In this document: positions 8,101-13,975 of the stretch, in pieces
Layout: every line of letters begins with the position of its first letter
Position numbering within the stretch: position 1 is the stretch's first letter
Assembly: GCA_964391305.1 (NCBI GenBank)
Contig: CAYMJO010000016.1
Span: forward strand, 1-17,744
From: CAYMJO01 sp964391305
Lineage (GTDB): Bacteria; Patescibacteriota; CALEFQ01
Direction of reading: 5' to 3'
DNA: 17,744 nt
Made by a program: the position numbers and the translations under genes
The notes under the pieces: generated by a model
The model's database searches: none
Seen by the model: only the letters and a program-made list of their open reading frames with translations
Told to the model about the DNA's origin: nothing

Positions 8101-8994
8101 ATCTCTAATATCATTGTTATTTATATCGACATAGCAATACGCCGCCGTCTGGTTGCCGCCACATTCCTGTAAATCTGCCAAATTGACCGTTTGTCCATTC
8201 GAAAATTCAGCAACCGCAGTTTCAACCTGTTCATCAAACTTGTTTTCCGAAAAGGTATCAACAAAAATCGCATCATGCGCAGTGCTTGTTCCCGCGTTTC
8301 CAACAGAAACATCAAAGGATACCGTTTCTCCGCCGCGAGCTATCTGTGAAGCGGGAGTCTTGGAAACTTGCATATCAACATTGGCACCGGGAACAACACC
8401 GGAAATTTTCACACCGGCAATCCCGACACTTCCGCCTTCACCGCTAACCGTCAAAGTATCCCCCTTTGCAAATTCAAGTTTAAGTGGATCTCCCGTCCCA
8501 TTATTTTTCGTAGTGTTTACATCCATCCATGGCGTGTTGTCCAATCCAACGTCGGCAATAGTCTTTGCATCCTTCGATGTACTTACACGAATCGGCTCAT
8601 CTTGTGGAGCTCGACCACTTTTATACTGAACTTTTAAAACAAGATCATATTCTCCCTCGGGAATATCGTTGAGGACGACTTTGATGGAGCCGCATCTCGC
8701 AGTGCCTTTTTCAACCCAGCGAGCCTTGGCGCCGTTAAACGGCCAGTTGCTCGGCATGGGATCTTCCCAATCCGCGCACTCGGGAGTTTGTGAAACATTA
8801 TAAGTAACCGGCTTCGCTTCTGTGCCCGCTTTTCCATCTCGGAGAGAAACCCATGTACTATCATAAAACATCTCACCCGTGGGCATGATATTAATCATAG
8901 TCAATATCTGTCCCCAGTAAAGGTACACAAAAATCCCCGCCACAACCACCGCGGCGACTATCACCGAAACTATTATTGTTGTTGTCTTTGTCAT
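5134..8994 (-). CDS. giant repeat-containing surface protein with calcium-loop-like motifs
   Basis: A 1286-residue cell-surface protein. Order: transmembrane or signal-anchor helix (6-28); a beta-rich domain that could be lectin or carbohydrate-binding (40-200, tentative); repeat A (206-373), repeat B (377-545); a Pro-Thr linker (549-580); repeat C (588-754); a divergent fourth unit (765-958); two DUF11-like beta-sandwich domains (965-1090, 1100-1208); a Gly/Thr/Ala spacer; and a C-terminal helix (1258-1280) ending in RKRSFV. Repeats A-C each carry a Cys pair nine or ten residues apart (278/287, 452/461, 662/671) and a calcium-type loop D-x-[DN]-x-[DN]-x-x-x-D, such as DTNRNGKGD; the fourth unit has DVDDDKIND. 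Each of A-C ends in MNP-x-(3)-YP. Likely role by analogy: adhesion or surface coat, with calcium stiffening the stalk. Two membrane-spanning ends are unusual unless one is cleaved. Confidence 0.8.
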   Translation of the reverse strand: MTKTTTIIVSVIVAAVVVAGIFVYLYWGQILTMINIMPTGEMFYDSTWVSLRDGKAGTEAKPVTYNVSQTPECADWEDPMPSNWPFNGAKARWVEKGTARCGSIKVVLNDIPEGEYDLVLKVQYKSGRAPQDEPIRVSTSKDAKTIADVGLDNTPWMDVNTTKNNGTGDPLKLEFAKGDTLTVSGEGGSVGIAGVKISGVVPGANVDMQVSKTPASQIARGGETVSFDVSVGNAGTSTAHDAIFVDTFSENKFDEQVETAVAEFSNGQTVNLADLQECGGNQTAAYCYVDINNNDIRDTLVVYASEFPSRPLEKAFTLKLTLKRNASAGIYSNRAGITVKEMNPEFPNYPKDIEQNLFNWHWKEARGQVEIKEISEGVDLLVNKTPSTQSVNVGGTATFEVSIGNAGSNATKIFFFDSWVSDEFDKYVDEVRVEVGGHSGTLTNPKENYIDCGGTAELAACYVDTNRNGKGDTILVYSEGPLPNSSLTKFLKLELDLSSSIPAMTYKNKAGITSKEMNPRDPNYPNSFGVEQWNWKEVSANVEVIGAFPTPTPTLTPTPTPTPTPTPTPTLTPTLTPTTTIVEPGPVGLKVSKIPKLQKKTGGDVAAFEVAIGNTGNAASQVFFYDSWVKNQFDDYIDKVLVGVEGSNPIELANPKENYMDCEGTVELAACYVDSDRDGKGDTILVYTETLPSSPVRDFIKLELYLSKNIPTAIYKNEVGLTSKEMNPQDPKYPNSFGVEGWNWVTDAGSVNVSGSLTQVPGLGQNYDLWVNKYVDHGSANPGDRLGYETLAGNKGGVEATNILFMDSLLFKGEASVAGLKNALKGIGTNPSTEELKKALQSAFGASNGNNLPEDNYVTGLDVPTLEDGVDILDVDDDKINDTAVYFKNAAWEGRNSGLIGANAVGHAYAFVKSGLPIGNYKITNYGIVVKSFSSEGGVIKDPEVFYDDASTVVDVAEQPPTVFAKLEVRKVVTDSNETNVTSNTASAGETLDYTITFKNVGTGAAVSSFIEDDYAEEFLTITDAGGAIDSGNTLLWLIGDLPAGATETRSFKAKINSDMPPRDTTFTNVAMGGAIELNHVYSTVATKVPQTTSSGKKPYITSSKSIRDDNGGKLEAGDLLTYTLTLKNKGNEKAVNVEVIDDLPSTVEKLQIISIPKGATDSSTKTKLQVKGFEVAVDETVQVVYKVSVKSGLKSGTEVANKLKVASADETGKAAGTTTAGSTGKVGSAFTGEGTGKVAAALDEAELKETAAKTGTNSLLISVVAIVSAVITGFVTIVIRKRSFV
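5227..5241 (-). other. degenerate sortase-like sorting motif AAKTG
   Basis: Residues 1252-1256 read AAKTG, followed by TNS, a hydrophobic helix and RKRSFV at the end. The layout matches Gram-positive cell-wall sorting signals (LPxTG, helix, positive tail), but the Leu-Pro is Ala-Ala. No sortase gene is in the window. Confidence 0.4.
6733..8379 (-). repeat. three protein-coding repeats of about 168 codons (A, B, C)
   Basis: Unit A 7876-8379, unit B 7360-7866, unit C 6733-7233. B and C are nearly identical over long stretches at protein and DNA level (both share KENY, AACYVD, GKGDTILVY and YPNSFGVE), whereas A is more diverged. This indicates a recent duplication of B/C after an older one gave A. 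B and C are separated by the Pro-Thr linker. Confidence 0.85.
7255..7350 (-). repeat. Pro-Thr linker encoded by hexanucleotide microsatellite
   Basis: The coding strand repeats six-base units for Thr-Pro (complement seen on the plus strand as GTTGGA and GTCGGT runs) over about 96 bp, encoding alternating Pro-Thr with a few Leu. Such linkers are extended and flexible. Because the unit is six bases, gain or loss keeps the frame and changes only linker length. Confidence 0.85.
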
Positions 8995-9093
8995 TTTTAA
9001 AAAAGATCTTTAAAATAAGCCAAAAGATGCCTATTAAAAAAACTTAATCTATCCTAAATTACTTTAAATTAAAAAACTTTAATTTACCATACA

Positions 9094-9122
9094 ATTATAA
9101 CACTTCTAACAAAAGTGGTCAA
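9094..9122 (-). promoter_or_regulatory. sigma70-type promoter for the 1286-residue gene
   Basis: On the minus strand, TTGACC (9117-9122) and TATAAT (9094-9099) are 17 nt apart, near-consensus. Transcription would start around 9087, giving a leader of roughly 92 nt. The spacer contains an inverted repeat CACTT/AAGTG (9101-9105 and 9113-9117) that could be an operator. Confidence 0.8.
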
Positions 9123-9234
9123 AAAACTTCAATATCTTGAAAAATTATGACCTACCTTAATCGACTATTTGGAAAAATCCACAGGCAACTCATTACACAC
9201 AAAATGGTTTTGCACACATTCGCAATGCAATTAA

Positions 9235-9259
9235 AACAACGCCGAACATCGGCGCTGTT
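9235..9259 (-). terminator. intrinsic terminator of the rplJ-rplL operon
   Basis: The minus-strand transcript folds an 11-bp stem (9235-9245 with 9249-9259) with a 3-nt loop and is followed by TTAATT. One pair is G-U in this orientation but A-C on the plus strand, which argues that the minus strand is the functional one. It lies about 28 bp after the rplL stop. Confidence 0.8.
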
Positions 9260-9287
9260 TTAGCAATGAACCATAAAGACTTCAAAT

Positions 9288-9785
9288 TTATTTCAGGTTA
9301 ACTTTGCCTCCGGCTGTCTCAAGCTTCTTCTTGATTTCATCGGCTTCCTTTTTCGGAACATTCTCTTTCAAAACTTTTGGTGCGCCATCAACCATATCTT
9401 TTGCATCCTTGAGTCCCTTGCCTGTAAGCTCTCGGACAATTTTAATGACTTGGATTTTCTGATCGCCCGCGGCCACAAGCTCAATTGCGAATTCGCTCTT
9501 CTCTTCTTCTTCGGCTTTGCCCTCACCACCAGCGACTCCGGCTGGAGCAACCGCCATTGGCGCCGCGGCAGACACGCCAAATCTGTCCTCGAGAACTTTG
9601 ACAAGCTCGGACAACTCGAGCGCGCTCATTTTTTCAACTTCTTCAACAAGTTTTTTAAACTTCGCAGGCACTTCAACGTTCTTCTTTCCATCCTTTTTTT
9701 CTTCAACTTTATTCTTGGCTTTAGACTTAGTTACAGATTTTTTCACCTCTGTCGCTTTAGTTGGAGTTTTTGAATCTTCTGACAT
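9288..9785 (-). CDS. rplL: 50S ribosomal protein L7/L12 with lysine-rich N-terminal extension
   Basis: Stalk protein of the large ribosomal subunit that recruits translation GTPases; dimers bind the C-terminal helix of L10. Counting from base 9785 the protein has 165 residues against about 120-125 in the family. The C-terminal domain is clear (EFAIELVAAGDQKIQVIKIVRELTGKGLKDAK, then ending in ETAGGKVNLK), the hinge is Ala/Gly-rich (SAAAPMAVAPAGVAGGEG), and the N-terminal dimerisation helices begin around FKKLVEEVEKMSALELSELV. Before them are about 40 extra residues rich in Lys, Thr and Ser. The longer start at 9800 adds MNLKT; I prefer the internal MSEDS start, but neither has a Shine-Dalgarno site. 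It follows rplJ by 44 bp (29 bp from the longer start) and is probably cotranscribed with it. Confidence 0.95.
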   Translation of the reverse strand: MSEDSKTPTKATEVKKSVTKSKAKNKVEEKKDGKKNVEVPAKFKKLVEEVEKMSALELSELVKVLEDRFGVSAAAPMAVAPAGVAGGEGKAEEEEKSEFAIELVAAGDQKIQVIKIVRELTGKGLKDAKDMVDGAPKVLKENVPKKEADEIKKKLETAGGKVNLK

Positions 9786-9829
9786 TGTTTTTAAATTCAT
9801 TAAGTTAATTAAATAATCTTACAACAATT

Positions 9830-10351
9830 TTATTTAGCGTCTTTAATTGCAGATAAGACATTAACAAGCCCCCGCAAGTTTCCAGCCAAAACACTCGCAA
9901 ATCCCCTCACCGGCGACTGCAATACATAGACAAACTTCCCAAGAAGTTCTTCCCTGCTTGGAAGCACGGCAAGCTCTTTGACTTTGTCTTTCTCCAATAA
10001 ATCGTTCTCCAAAATGCCTTTCAGAAATGCGGGCCTTCTATGCTCTCGCGCAAAATTGTACAGAATCCTAGCGGGTGCAATTTCATCTTCTCCCGAAAAA
10101 ACCAAAGCCATCGGCACACTAAACTTATCAAGCTTTATATTCTTACGTTTGGATTTGCCCAACGCGAGACTTACCAGTGTTTGCTTTACAACCATCATTT
10201 TTGCCTTTTCCTTCCTTAGCTCTTTTCGCAATGTTTCAAAATCTCCAACAGGCATGGTTTCATAATCGATAAAGACGACCGACTTAGCATTGTCAAAGCC
10301 GTCCACAAGCTCTTTCACAACCTTTTCTTTTTTGGAACGTGATATAGCCAT
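9830..10351 (-). CDS. rplJ: 50S ribosomal protein L10
   Basis: L10 anchors the L7/L12 stalk on 23S rRNA and in many bacteria represses its own operon by binding its mRNA leader. The 173 residues match the usual length. The N-terminal rRNA-binding domain begins MAISRSKKEKVVKELVDGF and includes VVFIDYETMPVGDFETLRKELR; the region GILENDLLEKDKVKELAVLPSREELLGKFV (112-141) is characteristic, and the C-terminal helix LRGLVNVLSAIKDAK would hold L7/L12 dimers. The ATG lies right after an A-rich run without a Shine-Dalgarno site. It is the first gene of its transcript, preceded by a consensus promoter and a structured leader. L11 and L1 genes, often next door in other bacteria, are absent here. Confidence 0.95.
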   Translation of the reverse strand: MAISRSKKEKVVKELVDGFDNAKSVVFIDYETMPVGDFETLRKELRKEKAKMMVVKQTLVSLALGKSKRKNIKLDKFSVPMALVFSGEDEIAPARILYNFAREHRRPAFLKGILENDLLEKDKVKELAVLPSREELLGKFVYVLQSPVRGFASVLAGNLRGLVNVLSAIKDAK

Positions 10352-10383
10352 TTTTTTAAAAAAATTTTACAAAAAATACCCGC

Positions 10384-10516
10384 GTCCACAGGCATTTTAA
10401 AACTGATTAAGTCGATTAATATTAGCACAACTTATTATCTTAATCAACTCAATTCAACAAGGCATGACCTCGGCGGGAAATTAAGCCCCAAAACAGAGCG
10501 CCCGCTATCTGTGGAC
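10384..10516 (-). ncRNA. L10 leader-like structured 5' UTR
   Basis: In the transcript, GUCCACAG (10509-10516) can pair with CUGUGGAC (10384-10391), closing a large domain. Inside are GCGGG/CCCGC (10501-10505 with 10473-10477) and a 9-bp stem UUGAUUAAG/CUUAAUCAG (10439-10447 with 10403-10411, one G-U). The position directly between a consensus promoter and rplJ matches the known L10 autoregulatory leader; pairings are read by eye and covariation was not tested. Confidence 0.65.
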
Positions 10517-10535
10517 AATATTCAGCTTTAAATCA

Positions 10536-10563
10536 ATTATATACTTTACAAAAAATATGTCAA
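10536..10563 (-). promoter_or_regulatory. consensus sigma70-type promoter of rplJ-rplL
   Basis: Minus strand: TTGACA (10558-10563), 16-nt spacer, TATAAT (10536-10541). Both hexamers are perfect, as expected for a strongly expressed ribosomal operon. The start would be near 10529, giving a leader of about 180 nt. Confidence 0.9.
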
Positions 10564-10593
10564 ACAATTTATCTCGGAATCGCCGCTTTCAAG

Positions 10594-10611
10594 ATGTCAT
10601 AGCTCTGACAT
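10594..10611. other. hairpin downstream of the 50-codon gene
   Basis: ATGTCA/TGACAT with a 6-nt loop, just downstream of the small membrane-peptide gene and upstream of the rplJ promoter. It lacks a clear U tract, so it is a weak terminator candidate for the mltG transcript. The palindrome ATGCCGGCAT also lies nearby at 10627-10636. Confidence 0.4.
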
Positions 10612-10639
10612 TTCGATATTCTTATCATGCCGGCATTAT

Positions 10640-10792
10640 TTAATACAATATCCCTCCCAAAAAAGTCTTCAGAAAATTCCCGCCGTGAGTCAAATAAGAC
10701 GCCGCCAAAAAACAAACGATACCAACAACAATAAGCGCGACTACGATTAAAACTGTATGATTTTTTCTAAAATTTGTATCTGAATTCATCAT
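10640..10792 (-). CDS. 50-residue single-pass membrane peptide coupled to mltG
   Basis: A small gene, 50 residues (51 codons with stop). Its ATG overlaps the mltG stop as ATGA, and AGGAG lies 8 nt upstream, inside the mltG 3' end: the clearest Shine-Dalgarno site in the window along with that of the guanylyltransferase gene. The peptide has a short polar N-terminus (MMNSDTNFRKNH), a hydrophobic helix from about 12 to 34 and a C-terminus HGGNFLKTFLGGILY. A second ATG one codon later (10789) is equally possible. The overlap implies translational coupling with MltG and a role at the membrane near it, but I recognise no family. It is too short for ordinary gene finders with a 60-residue cutoff. 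Confidence 0.75.
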   Translation of the reverse strand: MMNSDTNFRKNHTVLIVVALIVVGIVCFLAASYLTHGGNFLKTFLGGILY

Positions 10793-11874
10793 AAATATTT
10801 CTCCTGATTCGCAATATGTTCCTCGAAAGTCTTGCCATATATTATATCACCTTCCTCCGTTGTCAGAAAGAATCTATAATCCGTAAACTCTGGATAAACC
10901 ACAGCTTTTATCGCGGCGAGCCCCGGATTCCCTATCGGACCAAGGGGAAGCCCCTTGTAAAGATACGTGTTGTATGGAGATTCAATTTTAATGTCCGCGA
11001 GAGATGCCCGCGACTCGTGCTTACCTGTAACATAATTTACCGTTGCATCTGACTCGAGCTTCCTATCTTCTCTTAATCTGTTTATAAAAATCCCGGCGAC
11101 TTTCGACATATCCTCTTCCCTAACTTCCTTCTGCACAATGCTTGCCAAGATTACAATGTCGTAGATCTTCCATCCCTGCTTTTCAATTTCAGAACGCAGA
11201 TCATCCGTAAGCTTGCTATCGAAATTGGCAAGCATCTTTTGCACAATGCCCTCCATGCTCGCACTCCTGTAAATTCTATAAGTATCCGGAAAAAGATAGC
11301 CCTCAAGTGAAGCTTCCTGCGGCTTATCTTTCAGAAAAGAAAAATCGTAATTTTTGTCCGCCGCATTGAGAAACTCTTCGTTGATCTTATCCCGCGCGCT
11401 TTTGGACAAAGAAACGCCAAACCTGTTTTTTGAGACCTCTTCGGCAACATATCCCGCAAATTCAACGTTGGTCCATCCCTCAAGAAATGTCAACTGCGCC
11501 TCGCCAGACCGATCCTCGACAAGCACAGAAACGATTTGAGGTATTGACATGCTTTTGCTGATCTCGTATTTTCCGGCTTTAAAGCCATTCTTGTTCCCAA
11601 TTTTCCAAACATAATATTTGAAATAAAAATCCCCGCGAATCAATCCCATTTTTTCGAGATTCTCCGCGATATCTGAAACTCCATGACCTTCTTCTACAAC
11701 AAAATCATAATAATTTTCAGCAAGCTGATCCATCGGCTCATTGACAATATAATTCAACCAAACGTAAGAAATTGCAAAAACCAAAACCAAGATGGCAATA
11801 ATACCAATAAAAACAAACAACCTCTTTTTTAAAGAAGCATCCGACCGGTTATTAAGCTCATATAAAAAGTCCAT
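10789..11874 (-). CDS. mltG: endolytic murein transglycosylase MltG (YceG-like)
   Basis: MltG cleaves nascent peptidoglycan strands within the chain and so releases them from the membrane, setting glycan length. The 361 residues carry a cytoplasmic N-terminus, one transmembrane helix (about 18-42), a LysM-like region (55-118) and the YceG catalytic domain. Signatures: EGYLFPDTY (191-199), ILASIVQKE with the likely catalytic Glu at 250 (equivalent to E218 of the E. coli enzyme), and SPYNTYLYKGLPLGPIGNPG (299-318). The length is typical. The stop codon overlaps the start of a 50-residue membrane peptide. A possible promoter is TTGATT (11901-11906) and TAAAAT (11879-11884), only 4 nt before the ATG, so the transcript could be leaderless; this is weak. 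Confidence 0.95.
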   Translation of the reverse strand: MDFLYELNNRSDASLKKRLFVFIGIIAILVLVFAISYVWLNYIVNEPMDQLAENYYDFVVEEGHGVSDIAENLEKMGLIRGDFYFKYYVWKIGNKNGFKAGKYEISKSMSIPQIVSVLVEDRSGEAQLTFLEGWTNVEFAGYVAEEVSKNRFGVSLSKSARDKINEEFLNAADKNYDFSFLKDKPQEASLEGYLFPDTYRIYRSASMEGIVQKMLANFDSKLTDDLRSEIEKQGWKIYDIVILASIVQKEVREEDMSKVAGIFINRLREDRKLESDATVNYVTGKHESRASLADIKIESPYNTYLYKGLPLGPIGNPGLAAIKAVVYPEFTDYRFFLTTEEGDIIYGKTFEEHIANQEKYL

Positions 11875-11959
11875 GAAAATTTTATGCCCAATTGCGTATA
11901 AATCAACTTATATCGCGTTATAAATAATTCCAAAATTCCTAATCCAAAACATAAATATC

Positions 11960-12033
11960 ATTTTTTTGACTTTGGCATTTTTGACGTCTGGACTTTGAGT
12001 TTTGAAATTTCTTTAAGCTTTGGATTTTGACAT
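11960..12033. repeat. degenerate TTTTGACTTTGG-type repeats
   Basis: Loose tandem words such as TTTGACTTTGG, TTTTTGACGTCTGGACTTTGAG, TTTTGAAATTTC and TTTGGATTTTGACATC follow the guanylyltransferase gene on the minus strand. The same vocabulary appears at 866-935 and 14905-14966. Too degenerate for a consensus by eye. Confidence 0.5.
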
Positions 12034-13119
12034 CTATGTGTACTTCTCATACTTCGCCTTTTTCGAAAGCTTCTCAACCAGCTTTCCCACCTCATTCATA
12101 TTTTCCTTGTGAACGACCAAGACCACATCATCAGTAACCACAACCATCATGCCGTCCAGTCCAACAGTGCTGACAAGCTTATGTTTGTCGCAATTGTAAA
12201 CAAGGCTGTCTTTGGTTTTGTAAGTCACGACATTTCCTTCGATCACATTAGCCTTCTTGCTTTTCTGCAAAGCTTCCTTCAGCGTATAGAGCGTTCCGGG
12301 ATCGCTCCAGCCCATGTCAAGCTTCAATACAACACTGCTTCCAGAAACAAGCTTTTCAAGAATAGCCTTATCAAAATTAATTTTTTTAATGCTCGAGTAA
12401 ACTTTTTTCACAACTTCCTTTTCTTTTTTGGTTCCAATAACTTTTTCAATTTTCAACAATTTTTTAAAAATTGACGGGGCTTTCTCTTGGTATTTTTTCA
12501 AAACAAATTCAGGAGACGTAACCCAGTAACCAGAATTGATCAGCCACTTGCCGGAAGCGAACATCTTTTCGCACGTTTCAACCGAAGGTCTGTAGCGCCA
12601 CTCCTTGAAAGCCGCCACATCCACGTCTTTCAATCTATCCAGTTTTCTCCCAAAGCGAATCCAACCCAGATTATAATTTGGAAAAACCGGTTTTTCTCCA
12701 AAATATACGAAGCGGTCTGGATTTTTCAGAATCAGTTTTTCGCCGACTTGAAGCGCGCGCCTAAAAGAAGACGGCCTTTTCATCAAATGATCGCTCCAGC
12801 TTATCGCGATAGGTTCATTGCCAAATTTTTTAAGCCTGATCATCGCGAATCCGACTGCCGCGGCGAGATCCCTGCGCGCCGGCTCCAAGAACAAATTTTG
12901 TTTCAGAAGATTAGGAAGCTGTCTTCGAACAATTCCAGAGTAATCGACGGATGTCTGCACAAAAATATCTTCCCAATCAAAAATCGGCTTAACTCTCTCA
13001 AGCGCCAACTCCAAAGTGGATTTTCCTCCAAAAATTTTTTCAAACTGTTTGGGACTTTTTTTTCGGCTCAATGGCCAAAGCCGAGTACCAACGCCTCCCG
13101 AAAAAATAATTATTTTCAT
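12034..13119 (-). CDS. manC: mannose-1-phosphate guanylyltransferase-like sugar nucleotidyltransferase
   Basis: Predicted to make GDP-mannose (or a related NDP-sugar) from sugar 1-phosphate and GTP, for envelope glycans. The chosen start (361 residues, MKIIIFSGG) is preceded by GAGG six nt upstream; the longer frame would begin at a TTG at 13131. Motifs, counted from the TTG: the nucleotide-binding signature SGGVGTRLWPLSRKKSPKQF (11-30), SWSDH (111-115) where the family usually has PADH, NYNLGWIRFG (152-161), NSGYWV (199-204) and LDMGWSDPGTLYTL (271-284). The C-terminal cupin isomerase domain of the longer bifunctional ManC proteins is absent. The family is clear, but several motif positions differ, so the exact sugar is not certain. 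It starts 38 bp after the pcm stop and is probably cotranscribed with pcm. Confidence 0.85.
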   Translation of the reverse strand: MKIIIFSGGVGTRLWPLSRKKSPKQFEKIFGGKSTLELALERVKPIFDWEDIFVQTSVDYSGIVRRQLPNLLKQNLFLEPARRDLAAAVGFAMIRLKKFGNEPIAISWSDHLMKRPSSFRRALQVGEKLILKNPDRFVYFGEKPVFPNYNLGWIRFGRKLDRLKDVDVAAFKEWRYRPSVETCEKMFASGKWLINSGYWVTSPEFVLKKYQEKAPSIFKKLLKIEKVIGTKKEKEVVKKVYSSIKKINFDKAILEKLVSGSSVVLKLDMGWSDPGTLYTLKEALQKSKKANVIEGNVVTYKTKDSLVYNCDKHKLVSTVGLDGMMVVVTDDVVLVVHKENMNEVGKLVEKLSKKAKYEKYT

Positions 13120-13157
13120 AATTAACCTCAAAAATCCCGGCTAATTTATAAATAAAA

Positions 13158-13760
13158 TCAGACTAACGGCACAAACACAAATCCTGGAAATTCTTTTGAT
13201 GAAAAATTTTTTTTGTTCAACCTCTCGTATTTGAAAATACTTTCCTTAACGGGTAAAACGGCAGTGCCGCCAACCTTGAGCTGCTCAAGCAATTTTACGG
13301 GAGGCTCTTTCGCAGAGGCAGCGGCAACAATTTTATCAAAAGGAGCAAACTGCGGTAACCCCAGCTTTTCCCCCGCAAGGAAAAACTTTGCGTTTTTATA
13401 TCCGTACTTCAAAACATTTTTTCCCCCTAATTCCTTCAATTCAGGAATTATTTCAACCGCATAAATTTCTCCCTTCTCACCAACAAGCTCGCACAAAAGC
13501 GCAGTCTGCCATCCAGAACCCGATCCCAAATCAAGAATTTTATCTCCAAGCGCAGGCGCCAAAGTTTCCAAAACAAAAGCAACCGTACTGGGTTGTGAAA
13601 TAGTCTGGTTAAATCCTATAGGCAACGGATAGTCAATATACGCATTTTCACACTGATCAGCCGGAACAAACTTCATTCTGTCCACGTTTAGAAAAGCCCG
13701 TATAATCCGATCCGTTTTCAAAACTCCACGGCCTATCATGTTTTTGATCAGCTTTTCCAT
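13158..13760 (-). CDS. pcm: protein-L-isoaspartate O-methyltransferase
   Basis: Repairs isoaspartyl residues formed in ageing proteins by methylating them with S-adenosylmethionine. The 200 residues are typical. Motifs: PLPIGFNQTISQP (45-57), where many family members have GQTISQP; the SAM-binding loop LDLGSGSGWQTALL (76-89); the acidic strand IYAVEIIPEL; and FDKIVAAASAKEPPVKLLEQL (141-161), the family's motif IV region. The start ATG has no Shine-Dalgarno site. An extended -10 TGTTAGAAT (13767-13775) lies only 6 nt upstream, so the mRNA may be leaderless. The guanylyltransferase gene follows 38 bp downstream. Confidence 0.93.
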   Translation of the reverse strand: MEKLIKNMIGRGVLKTDRIIRAFLNVDRMKFVPADQCENAYIDYPLPIGFNQTISQPSTVAFVLETLAPALGDKILDLGSGSGWQTALLCELVGEKGEIYAVEIIPELKELGGKNVLKYGYKNAKFFLAGEKLGLPQFAPFDKIVAAASAKEPPVKLLEQLKVGGTAVLPVKESIFKYERLNKKNFSSKEFPGFVFVPLV

Positions 13761-13766
13761 ACGAAC

Positions 13767-13775
13767 ATTCTAACA
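13767..13775 (-). promoter_or_regulatory. candidate extended -10 for pcm
   Basis: TGTTAGAAT on the minus strand (TGn followed by TAGAAT, five of six to consensus) ends 6 nt before the pcm ATG. No good -35 is visible. If used, transcription starts at or next to the ATG. Confidence 0.45.
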
Positions 13776-13908
13776 TATAAAATCCAAATCCAAAAATTAA
13801 AATCAATGTTTGGCCAATCCACAAAAAAACTACGGTAAAACGTAAGCACTTTTCTATAAAAAATCACAGTGAGTTCAATATTCTAAAAATAAAAAAAGGA
13901 CGCGAAAA

Positions 13909-13952
13909 CAATTTTTGATTAATTTAAGGAAACAAGAAGTCCTTAAAAATTG
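13909..13952 (-). terminator. probable terminator of uppS
   Basis: Minus-strand transcript pairs CAAUUUUU/AAAAAUUG (13909-13916 with 13945-13952) around an inner AAGGA/UCCUU helix, and is followed downstream by TTTTCG and a run of seven T. It begins 24 bp after the uppS stop. Confidence 0.55.
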
Positions 13953-13975
13953 CTTTCAAATCCAATTTTAACCTA

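Larger units (their letters stand above)
8995..9287. other. intergenic region between rplL and the surface gene
   Basis: This 293-bp gap contains the rplL terminator and the promoter of the 1286-residue gene, which together account for its likely role. The rest is AT-rich sequence in which I see no gene, RNA or strong repeat. Confidence 0.6.

Noticed and set aside
9786..9800. longer rplL start (MNLKT) as definite
   Set aside because: Both starts lack a Shine-Dalgarno site; the internal MSEDS start is preferred but not proven.
12487..13125. 212-residue plus-strand open frame
   Set aside because: Antisense to the well-supported guanylyltransferase gene; composition is typical of an antisense shadow.
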